This document shows, one piece after another, positions 24,992-32,579 of a stretch of DNA of 38,233 nucleotides. A program made the translations under genes and the position numbers. The notes under the pieces were generated by a model. The model saw only the letters and a list, made by a program, of their open reading frames with translations. It did no database searches and was not told where the DNA came from. Source of the stretch: a virus. The stretch is from positions 1-38,233 of IMG/VR virus record IMGVR_UViG_3300045999_007490; one strand, 5' to 3'. The number at the start of each line of letters is the position of its first letter. Positions within the stretch are counted from its first letter, which is position 1.

Positions 24992-27028
24992 TTATCTATA
25001 AATTCCTTTATATATATTATCGTTTGCTGCGCCAGTAAACCAAGTTGGCCCTTTATAAAGTTCTCCGTCTTTAGCTTTTCTATCTGTGCGTAAATTTGAT
25101 CCAATTACTTCAAACGTGACTGGCTCTAAAGATCTACTAAGTTGTCTAGCTAACATATTTGCTATTACTAAAGCACTATATCGGTCTTTTCTTAATTTAC
25201 CCTTTTTACCATTTGGAAGTTTAATATCCGGAGTATCCCATCTATCTCTGCCACCAACGCCGGTGCTAGTTTGGGTCATAACAATTGTTGTTAATTCATT
25301 TTTTAGTTCTTCTATTTCCAATATACAATCACTTTGATTATCATATAAATTTTCAAAGTCTGCGTCCATAATATTTTTATTTTCTTGGTCTAGTGCAAGA
25401 GCCAAGCTGATCTGATCGAATCTAGGGAATAATAAAACTTTATCCTCTAAATCTTTTCTCAGACCATGATTGGCTTGACTAGTCCAATCAGCACGAGCAA
25501 ACTGTACCAATTCAAGTATATGTAATCCAGACTGGCTATCTGTTTCTTTTGATTTATCTTGATCTATAATTGGCCATATAAGATGTTCGCCCTCTTCTAA
25601 TTTAGAAGGATCGTGTAGTGCTTCTTCAATCGCCACACCACCACCCTGAGCGTCCATCCCAATCCTGTATGGTGGAAATGTTTTCATGAGATTGCGTATT
25701 TTTCTAGCGCAAAATCCATAGAAGTCATATTCATTAACTAAACCAGTCTTTTGTCTATCTTTAAAATTACTTCTGTTTGTGGTCCAACAATATACTATGC
25801 GAGAATGATCAGGATGAAGTTCCAAAACTACAATACTAAAATTGTCTTTTTCGGATGCCGGATCGATACCGTAAACATATTGAAAGCTAGGATTGCCTGT
25901 TGTTATAGCGTCAAAGATAATATTTTTGTTATTCAATAAAATTGGCTTGGTATCACTAGTGACACAACTTTCTATTAAACTTCTCCTAAAGAAACCGTCA
26001 CTATCTTCTGTAAAACAAGCCGCATATTCCATGTTATAAATCCCAGTATGAATCGTAGCTTTTGCTCTACTAACTTGTTTATCGTCCATGAATCCTTTTG
26101 GAATAAGTTCATATGGTATTCGAATAATAGAATAATCTGCCCAATTGAAATTGTCTGGAACCTCACCATTAAAAATTTCTTGTAGTTTATACTTGTCTCC
26201 TTTACTGTCTATAATACTTCTGTATCTTTTCCAGTAACTAGAGAAGTGTTTAAATGCATAATCTGCTGTACCACTAATAATAGCCTGATTACTCTTTTTA
26301 ATTTGAACCGCTTCTAGTTCATCATTCCATAATCCAGCCTCAAGCAAAGCTTTCTTTTTAGCTTCTTCTTTGACGTTCTGTATAGGATTAGCGCTAACAG
26401 CAGCGAAGCCAGAAACTACCGTTTCATAAATATCCGGACTAATTGATGCGAACTCGTCAGCGATGATAATGTGTGCTCTAAGACCTCTAATTTTACTACC
26501 GTCGCCCATAGGCACAGCAATCGTCCAACTTTCTCCTAGTCTAATCGTGCATCTATCAACATCTCGACGCGGACCATCATTGTTGCCTGTAAAGATACTT
26601 CGTAATATTGGACTATTGCGCCATAGTGTTTCCATATATTCAAAGATGATTTTACTTTGTCTAAAAGCGGCACCCACGACTACGATTTTTGTGCCTGGAA
26701 CCAACATGCATCTAAGAACACAATAAAGAGCCATCAAAAAACTTTTACCGAAACCACGACTAGCAATAAACATAGGAAATGGACGAATCCAAAACTCTTG
26801 AAGTATAGCTATTTGTATAGGATGCAATTCTACTCCAAACAATAACTTACAGGTACTACCAAAATATTTTGGGTTTCTCAATAGTCTTAATAAGTGTAGA
26901 TCTGGATTTTCTATATCATCTTTATTGCGTCCAATCATTTGGTTCTTATCAACAATGATCTTTGATAAGTCGCCTAGACCTAGCCACGCATCGTCAAATA
27001 TTTGTTTATTTTTGATTATATCGCTCAT
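24992..27028 (-). CDS. terL: Terminase large subunit
   Basis: A 678-residue DNA packaging motor. The ATPase domain has Walker A FIASRGFGKSF (87-97) and Walker B HIIIADEFA (186-194, Asp191 and catalytic Glu192), with the adenine-binding-type HPIQIAILQEFW at 69-80. The RNase H-like nuclease domain has three acidic residues in VYGIDPASEKDNFS (Asp389), RIGMDAQGGG (Asp459) and KDRYSALVIAN (Asp615), as in T4 gp17-type terminases. It translocates DNA into the prohead through the portal. The start overlaps the ERCC4 gene by 23 nt. Length is slightly above the usual 450-620 residues. No frameshift or intron is visible. Confidence 0.95.
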   Translation of the reverse strand: MSDIIKNKQIFDDAWLGLGDLSKIIVDKNQMIGRNKDDIENPDLHLLRLLRNPKYFGSTCKLLFGVELHPIQIAILQEFWIRPFPMFIASRGFGKSFLMALYCVLRCMLVPGTKIVVVGAAFRQSKIIFEYMETLWRNSPILRSIFTGNNDGPRRDVDRCTIRLGESWTIAVPMGDGSKIRGLRAHIIIADEFASISPDIYETVVSGFAAVSANPIQNVKEEAKKKALLEAGLWNDELEAVQIKKSNQAIISGTADYAFKHFSSYWKRYRSIIDSKGDKYKLQEIFNGEVPDNFNWADYSIIRIPYELIPKGFMDDKQVSRAKATIHTGIYNMEYAACFTEDSDGFFRRSLIESCVTSDTKPILLNNKNIIFDAITTGNPSFQYVYGIDPASEKDNFSIVVLELHPDHSRIVYCWTTNRSNFKDRQKTGLVNEYDFYGFCARKIRNLMKTFPPYRIGMDAQGGGVAIEEALHDPSKLEEGEHLIWPIIDQDKSKETDSQSGLHILELVQFARADWTSQANHGLRKDLEDKVLLFPRFDQISLALALDQENKNIMDADFENLYDNQSDCILEIEELKNELTTIVMTQTSTGVGGRDRWDTPDIKLPNGKKGKLRKDRYSALVIANMLARQLSRSLEPVTFEVIGSNLRTDRKAKDGELYKGPTWFTGAANDNIYKGIYR

Positions 27029-27470
27029 AAATTCTTTTCATTAAACTGACGCTGAATCGTTCCGCATTACTAGGATCATCACAAAATACTATTTGTATAT
27101 TATATTCTAATTGAATTTCTATTAATCTTTTAATAATATAGTTTCCACTAATTCGCAGTTTGTCCCATAACTTTTTAGGAATATCACTACCGACAGGAAA
27201 GTTATATACTTCGTCGAGACTAAATTCAAAAACCATATAAGGGTGTTTGATCTTACTTAGTCTTTCTAATACATCCTTGAATCTGCTTTCGCTCAAATTA
27301 GTAGCTAATTCACTAACGCTCTTTTTACGCTCTATAGCTATTATATTTTCGAATCCTTCTATGCTATAATCACCGGTATCTAGTTTATGTTTAGCAGTAT
27401 TATGGTGTCCGAATTCCCATGGGATCTGTTCTCTGGTGTCGATGATAATAGTGAATGGGTCTTTATTCAT
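27006..27470 (-). CDS. ERCC4-type nuclease
   Basis: A 154-residue protein with the XPF/Mus81/ERCC4 nuclease core: IIIDTREQIPWEF (8-20), TGDYSIEGF (32-40) and AIERKKSVSEL (45-55), giving the family GD...ERK catalytic motif (Gly33-Asp34, Glu47-Arg48-Lys49). ERCC4 nucleases cut branched or flap DNA. It consists of the nuclease domain alone, without the helix-hairpin-helix part of the cellular proteins. Its ATG overlaps the HNH stop as ATGA, and its end overlaps the large terminase start. In this location it may resolve replication or recombination branches before packaging. The pairing with terminase is notable. Confidence 0.9.
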   Translation of the reverse strand: MNKDPFTIIIDTREQIPWEFGHHNTAKHKLDTGDYSIEGFENIIAIERKKSVSELATNLSESRFKDVLERLSKIKHPYMVFEFSLDEVYNFPVGSDIPKKLWDKLRISGNYIIKRLIEIQLEYNIQIVFCDDPSNAERFSVSLMKRIYERYNQK

Positions 27471-27721
27471 TTTAATAGCCTGCTAAAAAATTCTCTATAA
27501 CTATCTTCATTGTCTTTTATTAATTCGTGATGAAATCTGCATAGTGTGATACCATTTTGTGGGTGAAATCTTAAACCCGGAAAATCTGCCCATCGATAAA
27601 TATGATGTGCTTGTAATTTCTTTTTGTTTTTACATCCTGGCCACCTACAGCTATGATTATCTCGCGCATAAATTTTTTTTCTCCATTCCTTGTATTGAGG
27701 ATCTTGGTAGTTTCTACTCAT
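27467..27721 (-). CDS. HNH endonuclease
   Basis: An 84-residue protein with a complete HNH motif: zinc cysteines Cys25 and Cys30 (CRWPGC), LQAHHIYRW with His39-His40, Asn56 in PQNGITLC, and Cys61 with HH at 64-65. HNH enzymes of this small free-standing type next to terminase genes are known in cos phages such as HK97, where they assist genome-end cleavage. Here it overlaps the small terminase candidate by 8 nt and the ERCC4 nuclease by 4 nt, so it is part of the packaging operon and not an obvious homing element. It may still be a mobile nuclease. Confidence 0.9.
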   Translation of the reverse strand: MSRNYQDPQYKEWRKKIYARDNHSCRWPGCKNKKKLQAHHIYRWADFPGLRFHPQNGITLCRFHHELIKDNEDSYREFFSRLLK

Positions 27722-28523
27722 CCGCGATAACGCTTTCGTTATTTAAGAATGGTTTGTCTACTTTTCCATCTTGATATTCATGATACTCATAGAAATTTTT
27801 TCTGTATTGTTCTGTTGCCATGCTAAGAATTTCCATTTCCCTACCTTCTTTTTCTCTTATTTCTTCGTCTTCTAGCATGCGTATCAACCCTGTCCAACTG
27901 CTTTTTCCGTCTTCAATTCTTTTAATGCGTTGTTCTCTTGTGGCTTTGAGATCTTTACTAATCTTTTGTTGTTCGCTTAATAATTTAGTATATTCATTTG
28001 TGTAACTAGCTATGCTATTGCGAGCAAAACTAAGTTGTGTTTCCAGATTGGCTAATCTGGGAATATCTCGTTGATCTTCTGGTTTGTCGTATTCAGCATC
28101 AACCAGCCTTTGAAGCTTTTCTGTTTCGCTAATATGTCGTTTACGTTCTTTCATGCTTCGATTGATTAAAATATCGATAGTAATAAATTGTTTGATTTGT
28201 AATTCTTCGGCAGGAAGCACATCCTCGCGGAACTGTTTAATTAAACCTATCCATGTATCCTCAAAGTATTGGAGTTCGCCACTATCAGCATCGAACTGTC
28301 TTAGTATTTCGCTCCAAAATGTTTTACTGTGTAGTTTCCTTTTAAGCACATCATTTTCGCCCTTTTCCTCCAATGCGTATAGTTGATTTTCATCAACATA
28401 ACGATTTATGGGATCAATATTTCTATTTAAACTATTAGCTATTTGTTCTATAGTTAATATATTTATATTATCTCTGATAAATTTTTCTTCATCTAAGCTT
28501 AATTGTCCACGTTTTTTAGCCAT
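27714..28523 (-). CDS. Terminase small subunit candidate
   Basis: A 269-residue DNA-binding-type protein. The N-terminal 45 residues form a helix-turn-helix (SLDEEKFIRDNINILTIEQI, then ANSLNRNIDPINRYV). The middle is a long helical region (RLANLETQLSFARNSIASYT, EQQKISKDLKATREQRIKRI), which would drive oligomerisation, and the C-terminus is acidic. This order (HTH, coiled coil, tail) and the position directly upstream of HNH and large terminase fit a small terminase. The FIRDNI motif recurs in the small plus-strand regulator at 29345. Its start lies inside the end of the sigma-like gene (8-nt overlap). Confidence 0.7.
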   Translation of the reverse strand: MAKKRGQLSLDEEKFIRDNINILTIEQIANSLNRNIDPINRYVDENQLYALEEKGENDVLKRKLHSKTFWSEILRQFDADSGELQYFEDTWIGLIKQFREDVLPAEELQIKQFITIDILINRSMKERKRHISETEKLQRLVDAEYDKPEDQRDIPRLANLETQLSFARNSIASYTNEYTKLLSEQQKISKDLKATREQRIKRIEDGKSSWTGLIRMLEDEEIREKEGREMEILSMATEQYRKNFYEYHEYQDGKVDKPFLNNESVIADE

Positions 28524-29148
28524 GATATTCTTTAAGTATTTGTTTAATATGTTCGACCAGAGAGTCTTTTTCCGCTTTGCTTACTTTGGCTCCGGATTTA
28601 ATGCGTAAATATATCATTCTATTATTATCTATTAAATTATTTTCAATAATATCTATGATCTCTTTATTACTAATAAAATTGAAGAAATCATCGTCATCCG
28701 AAGTAAATACAGATCCATAGTTTTTAATTTCATCAATAGTTGTTAGATGCATCAGATTTTTCTTGTTATCATTGCGTTGTGACCAAGTGTAATACAAATC
28801 ACAATCATTTTTATCACTATATTTAGTACACAATGAATTTTTACTATCAAATAGTGGGCACGAATAGCACGGCTTATCTGGTCTTCTATAGTTATCTCTT
28901 TTGTAATTAAAAAGCCTGTTGCGAACGTGAGTCCACAAAAAGTTTTCTAATGGTCTTTTATAGTCATAGTTTTTAAGACCCTCGATAGCAAATATACTAA
29001 TCTGCTGTTTCATATCCTCTATATCATGATAACCAAATTTAAATTTATATGCTAATTTTTTAGATATATTATCAATAACAGTTAATAGTTCATTTTCATC
29101 GATCTTGTGTTTTTTCGATATTGTTTTCTTCTTCTTCTTTTTTTTCAT
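28516..29148 (-). CDS. RNA polymerase sigma-like factor (late transcription factor candidate)
   Basis: A 210-residue protein. Residues about 30-90 resemble sigma region 2: KFGYHDIEDMKQQISIFAIE, then NYDYKRPLENFLWTHVRNRL with FNYKRDNY, the helix that in sigma factors holds RNA polymerase and the -10 element. It is followed by a possible zinc site (CYSCP, then Cys107 and Cys116). The C-terminal 70 residues are helical and could form a region-4 remnant. This architecture is like T4 gp55, the late sigma factor. It lies ahead of the packaging genes and behind a sigma-70-like promoter. I infer that it reads the GGTGTATA boxes. The ATG at 29148 gives a Lys-rich N-terminus. Confidence 0.75.
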   Translation of the reverse strand: MKKKKKKKTISKKHKIDENELLTVIDNISKKLAYKFKFGYHDIEDMKQQISIFAIEGLKNYDYKRPLENFLWTHVRNRLFNYKRDNYRRPDKPCYSCPLFDSKNSLCTKYSDKNDCDLYYTWSQRNDNKKNLMHLTTIDEIKNYGSVFTSDDDDFFNFISNKEIIDIIENNLIDNNRMIYLRIKSGAKVSKAEKDSLVEHIKQILKEYHG

Positions 29149-29263
29149 TTAATAATTCTGAGATGGTTTTAGTTTGAGATGATTCTAAGTCGCGCGAAAT
29201 ATCTACGTTTTCGCTAGCTACTACTTTTAGTGTGCTATTCGCAATATTTTTCTTTTTTTTCAT
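29096..29263 (-). CDS. Small basic/acidic protein at the head of the sigma operon
   Basis: A 55-residue protein from the ATG at 29263, which has AAGGAG 7-8 nt upstream. It begins MKKKKNIANSTLKVVASENV and ends with a Glu-rich tail (LNEKKEEEENNIEKTQDR). Longer readings that start upstream lack a ribosome site and would run over the promoter. It overlaps the sigma-like gene by 53 nt in another frame, through a run of A residues. No family is recognised. It may serve mainly to couple translation of the sigma-like gene. Confidence 0.6.
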   Translation of the reverse strand: MKKKKNIANSTLKVVASENVDISRDLESSQTKTISELLNEKKEEEENNIEKTQDR

Positions 29264-29282
29264 ATATTCTCCTTGCCATAAA

Positions 29283-29310
29283 TTAGCCAACACATAGTAT
29301 ATATTATACT
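29283..29310 (+). promoter_or_regulatory. Possible plus-strand promoter for the small HTH gene
   Basis: TTAGCC (29283-29288), a 16-nt spacer and TATACT (29305-29310). The -10 is good, the -35 is poor. The 16-nt spacer equals that of the right-end promoters. It faces away from the sigma-operon promoter and overlaps it. Confidence 0.45.
29296..29310. promoter_or_regulatory. 15-bp palindrome, operator candidate between divergent promoters
   Basis: AGTATA-TAT-TATACT is a perfect palindrome that covers the -10 boxes of both divergent promoters. A repressor bound here would block both directions. The adjacent HTH gene is the natural candidate, by inference. Confidence 0.55.
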
Positions 29311-29329
29311 TAGTACACAGGTTTGTCAA
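29303..29329 (-). promoter_or_regulatory. Sigma-70-like promoter of the sigma/terminase operon
   Basis: On the minus strand a perfect TTGACA (29329-29324), a 15-nt spacer and a perfect TATAAT (29308-29303). The spacer is two bases short of the optimum, though TAATAT fits a 17-nt spacer. It lies about 40 nt before the ATG at 29263. Confidence 0.75.
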
Positions 29330-29344
29330 AAAAGGAACAATAAT

Positions 29345-29557
29345 ATGGCTAATTACAAAAAATGGACAGATGCGGAAATAGGATTTATCCGAGATAATAT
29401 TGCTCAAATGAGCGATCTAGAATTAGCCAATAAGCTAAGTACTATGACCGGAGAAAATATTACTTATGGTATGATACGGCGTCAACGACGCAAACTTGGC
29501 GTTAGCAAGCCACGAGGAAGACGAAAAAAGAATAACAACAATATATTAAATCATTGA
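29345..29557 (+). CDS. Small helix-turn-helix DNA-binding protein
   Basis: A 70-residue basic protein, the only plus-strand gene inside the minus-strand block. The first 50 residues form a Myb/SANT-like or HTH fold (KKWTDAEIGFIRDNIAQMSD, LELANKLSTMTG, MIRRQRRKLGV); the tail is Arg/Lys/Asn rich (KPRGRRKKNNNN), as in DNA-binding extensions. The FIRDNI segment is shared with the small terminase candidate. AAAAAGGA lies 6-8 nt upstream of the ATG. Its stop overlaps the end of the convergent 783-residue gene by 7 nt. It is placed as a regulator of the divergent promoter. Sure of DNA binding, less of role. Confidence 0.8.
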   Translation: MANYKKWTDAEIGFIRDNIAQMSDLELANKLSTMTGENITYGMIRRQRRKLGVSKPRGRRKKNNNNILNH

Positions 29558-31902
29558 TCATCAAATTCAGAATAAAATTCTTTTAATGGTTCTTGTGGTG
29601 GAATTTCATCTTCTGATTCTGGTTCTACCACTAAACCAATAGAAATATCATTTATAAGATCAGGATTATTTAAAAGAAATTCTTCTAAAGAAAAATTTTC
29701 ATTTTCCGAACCGGACCCGCATAAATCTTGGCAAGATGTGCTTTCTGTAAATTTATTTATCATTTGTTCTCTAAGAAATAGAGCTAATTCTGCGTGTTTG
29801 GTACGTTTTGTTCTTTCTTGAATAACCTGTCTATCAACATTCCAAGGAAAAGCAAAATCTTCTGGCCATTCGGTTTGGTTAGCTATATCATCAGCTAATC
29901 CTTTAAGATCTCCTTCATTTACCAAATCTATAAGTTGTTGAAGTTGGTTGGATACCTCAGAGCCGTTATTAAGATTATTAAGTAGTGATACGTCTATAGA
30001 TGCGCTAAATCCATCAACAAGTTCTTGTTGTGATATTTGACCTAAGTAATATTTTTTTAATAAATACTGTAGTTCGTCTACTACTTCATTGTAAAGTACT
30101 TCTGGTACTTTCCTGTCCACTTCGCATACAGAATCTGGGACTAATTGAAATTCAGATAGTAGTGTGTTTGTAACATTATTTACTAACTCTTCGTTTGTTT
30201 GACTATAAGCATAATCACCAGCTAATGATAATATTAAAAGAGCACCACCCGCCTTTCCACCTGTACCACCAGTGCCTCTTTTGGGTCCACACAATGGGTT
30301 TTTAATCTTTGGAATAATAGAAAATTTGTGTTTTCTTTTTTTAAAGTTATCTGGAATTTCTGCTAATGTTGGTCCAACGAATTTTCGACGCAATCTTGGT
30401 GATTTGCGTCTTACTCTTTCGCAAATATTATTAATAGCATTTTCAAATATAGTATATTGGATATTATCAATACGTCCAGAACTTCTTCTGAGAGCAAGTT
30501 CGTTTAAAAGCTCTCTGCGGATAGCGGCTATGCTATCTTCTGTTAGTTCCTTAATTTTTTGTCTATCAAATTTTTTAAATATTGTGGATCCTGCGGGACT
30601 TTTTTTGATACTGTCGATAAACTGTTCCATCCTTGCTCCTATTTTTTCTCCTTCGTCCTTACAAACTAATTGTACAAGTTCATCGTATCTTGATTTGTGT
30701 TTATTTAATGCTTCTATAATTGGACCATTTTCTGGATCGTCTGGAAAAATAACAGCTAGTGGATCCAACCATATTTTCACACCATTTATCTCAACAAAAG
30801 ATGGCGAATAATAAGGGCTGATCCATCTTTGAAATTCTCTTGGATTTTGTCCAACAAGAAAAGAAATTATTCTTTTGGGATCCTGCTCATCGATATAAGA
30901 TAGACCCTTACCTATATTTCTGGCTAAATGCTCTTTAAATGTTTCTCTTATTGATTCTAATATTTTTTGTTCTTGTTGTTTTAGTTTTCTGGCTTCTTCA
31001 GCATCTCCTCTTTTAGCCATAGCCAGTAATTGAGCAAGAATGGCCGGTATTGCTGCTCCTATTAAACCAAAAGCAGCCCAAACATATGCAGAATTGTTAG
31101 AACATTTTGGTTTGTTTTGGTTGTTATCATTTAAAGCTTCCCAAGTTTGAGACTGTGTATCAAATCGGAATGATGGTTGCGATCTAATATTAGCTATTGA
31201 AGCACTAGGGTTTGATGAGTGTGTTTTAGTTGGGTATATAATATTATTATTTTCATCTTTAGTTGGGCCTATTATAATATAACCTTCAAAAGATGTGCCC
31301 GATCCATAGTTAGATAATAAAATTTCTCTTTCTATAGGTAGTGACGCATCATTCAATAGTGCGTATCCTGATCCTTCATCCTCAATTATGCATTCAGCTA
31401 TGCAGAATTTATTAGTATTAAATGTAAATGAGGCTTTGAAGGTTGCATTATAATTACTAATGACAACTATTCCATTATTATTAAAACCTGAACCTGAAAT
31501 AGCTATATCAAAATCGATAATAGATCCATTGTCATCGACTTCAGTAATAACTACAGTTGCTGGTAAATTATCTTCAGTGGAGTTGAAGATATAATATACG
31601 TCCCCAATGCTGTGTCGTGATCCGCCGTCGGTAACTGATAATGATTCTTTTGTTAATCCAAACTTTAATGATAATTCACAAGGAGTTCCATCTGGATGTT
31701 CTGGATTAGCAACAGAGCAGGTTGTTGTACTGGGATAAGAAAATCCTTTATTCAATATAAATATAGTATTAAGAGCATAATATGAAGTATTTGGATTTAT
31801 GAAAATTACTTTTGTTGGTAATATTGGATCTGGTCTATCTCCAACTTGTAATGTGAATATTGGATTTTTGGATGATTTGCCAGCTGGATAATATTGACTC
31901 AT
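29551..31902 (-). CDS. Large virion-like protein with a hydrophobic helix
   Basis: A 783-residue protein of unknown family. Residues 1-245 are beta-rich. SFRFDTQSQTWEAL (about 245) is a motif shared with other proteins here. Residues about 272-296 form a hydrophobic stretch (YVWAAFGLIGAAIPAILAQL) followed by a helical charged region (AEEARKLKQQEQKILESIRE). A Gly-rich hydrophobic segment (GGTGGKAGGALLILSLAGDY) lies around 560, and a CQDLCGSGS element near 725. It may be an internal or membrane-penetrating protein released with DNA, but this is speculation. It is the last gene of the 36-29 kb block and shares ATGA with the gene before. Confidence 0.6.
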   Translation of the reverse strand: MSQYYPAGKSSKNPIFTLQVGDRPDPILPTKVIFINPNTSYYALNTIFILNKGFSYPSTTTCSVANPEHPDGTPCELSLKFGLTKESLSVTDGGSRHSIGDVYYIFNSTEDNLPATVVITEVDDNGSIIDFDIAISGSGFNNNGIVVISNYNATFKASFTFNTNKFCIAECIIEDEGSGYALLNDASLPIEREILLSNYGSGTSFEGYIIIGPTKDENNNIIYPTKTHSSNPSASIANIRSQPSFRFDTQSQTWEALNDNNQNKPKCSNNSAYVWAAFGLIGAAIPAILAQLLAMAKRGDAEEARKLKQQEQKILESIRETFKEHLARNIGKGLSYIDEQDPKRIISFLVGQNPREFQRWISPYYSPSFVEINGVKIWLDPLAVIFPDDPENGPIIEALNKHKSRYDELVQLVCKDEGEKIGARMEQFIDSIKKSPAGSTIFKKFDRQKIKELTEDSIAAIRRELLNELALRRSSGRIDNIQYTIFENAINNICERVRRKSPRLRRKFVGPTLAEIPDNFKKRKHKFSIIPKIKNPLCGPKRGTGGTGGKAGGALLILSLAGDYAYSQTNEELVNNVTNTLLSEFQLVPDSVCEVDRKVPEVLYNEVVDELQYLLKKYYLGQISQQELVDGFSASIDVSLLNNLNNGSEVSNQLQQLIDLVNEGDLKGLADDIANQTEWPEDFAFPWNVDRQVIQERTKRTKHAELALFLREQMINKFTESTSCQDLCGSGSENENFSLEEFLLNNPDLINDISIGLVVEPESEDEIPPQEPLKEFYSEFDDQ

Positions 31903-32216
31903 AAGTATTTTCTCATATTAATTTGTAATGGGAATAAATAAAGAACATCATAGTTTTGTATACCAAAATTAATCTCATTAGTAGAAAAATCTCGTTTAAT
32001 ATATTGTGTTTTATCAAGAGTAAAGTCTTCATTTAACCAATATCTATCATCTCCGGTTAAGTATTTTTGATATTTATATTGAATTCTATTAGGGTTTATA
32101 TATGTTTCTTCAAATTCTGAGGTGCTATAAACAAAAGTATTCTTGTCGCCACGAGCGTAATTATTTCGGCTATTTTTATTAACTGATCTGGTATTGTCTA
32201 TAGTAAATTGAGACAT
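31899..32216 (-). CDS. Hypothetical virion-like protein, 105 residues
   Basis: A small protein rich in Asn, Tyr, Thr and Asp with no recognised domain. It starts MSQFTIDNTRSVNKNSRNNY, weakly like the start of the 135-residue-region gene at 35977 (MSIYNISTSETRSF). The ATG is supported by an AAGGAAAT ribosome site, and a GGTGTAAT box lies 29 nt upstream. It overlaps the 783-residue gene by 4 nt. The aromatic, unstructured composition fits a small structural or linker protein. Confidence 0.55.
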   Translation of the reverse strand: MSQFTIDNTRSVNKNSRNNYARGDKNTFVYSTSEFEETYINPNRIQYKYQKYLTGDDRYWLNEDFTLDKTQYIKRDFSTNEINFGIQNYDVLYLFPLQINMRKYL

Positions 32217-32245
32217 ATTTATTTCCTTATTTTGGTTTAACTATT

Positions 32246-32253
32246 ATTACACC
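32246..32253 (-). promoter_or_regulatory. Possible late promoter box GGTGTAAT
   Basis: A six-base match to GGTGTA plus AT, covering the stop region of the upstream gene and 29 nt before the ATG at 32216. It is a weaker copy of the series and less certain. Confidence 0.4.
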
Positions 32254-32579
32254 ACTTTGATCCAGGTTTTAGAAGATTCATTAAAAACAAATGGCGCATA
32301 TTCGTTAGTGTCCGGAGAGCCGCTAGATGGTGGTTCTTTGCATTGTTTATATTGTTTGGTTAAAATTGATCTTTTTATCCCGAAGCTTTTTGAGGGATTG
32401 TATAATCCCCACTGATCTATATTATGATTTAGTGGTTCTTCTGGTACTTCTATAAAAGTTTTAGTATTTTTATCCTCAAGTATATTAATGCTATTGGATC
32501 TAAAATTGGAACTATTAATTTTTTTATTAGTATAGCTTTTTTTTGATGATATTATTTTACCGCCAATAATAAAATTCAT
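32247..32579 (-). CDS. Hypothetical virion-like protein ending in the FxFN...TW motif
   Basis: A 110-residue protein. It contains DQWGLYNPSKSFGIKRSILT and ends APFVFNESSKTWIKV, the C-terminal motif shared with the 436-residue and 193-residue proteins. It shares ATGA with the upstream 546-residue gene. No named family. Likely a structural component that uses the motif as an attachment tag, by inference. Confidence 0.55.
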   Translation of the reverse strand: MNFIIGGKIISSKKSYTNKKINSSNFRSNSINILEDKNTKTFIEVPEEPLNHNIDQWGLYNPSKSFGIKRSILTKQYKQCKEPPSSGSPDTNEYAPFVFNESSKTWIKVV

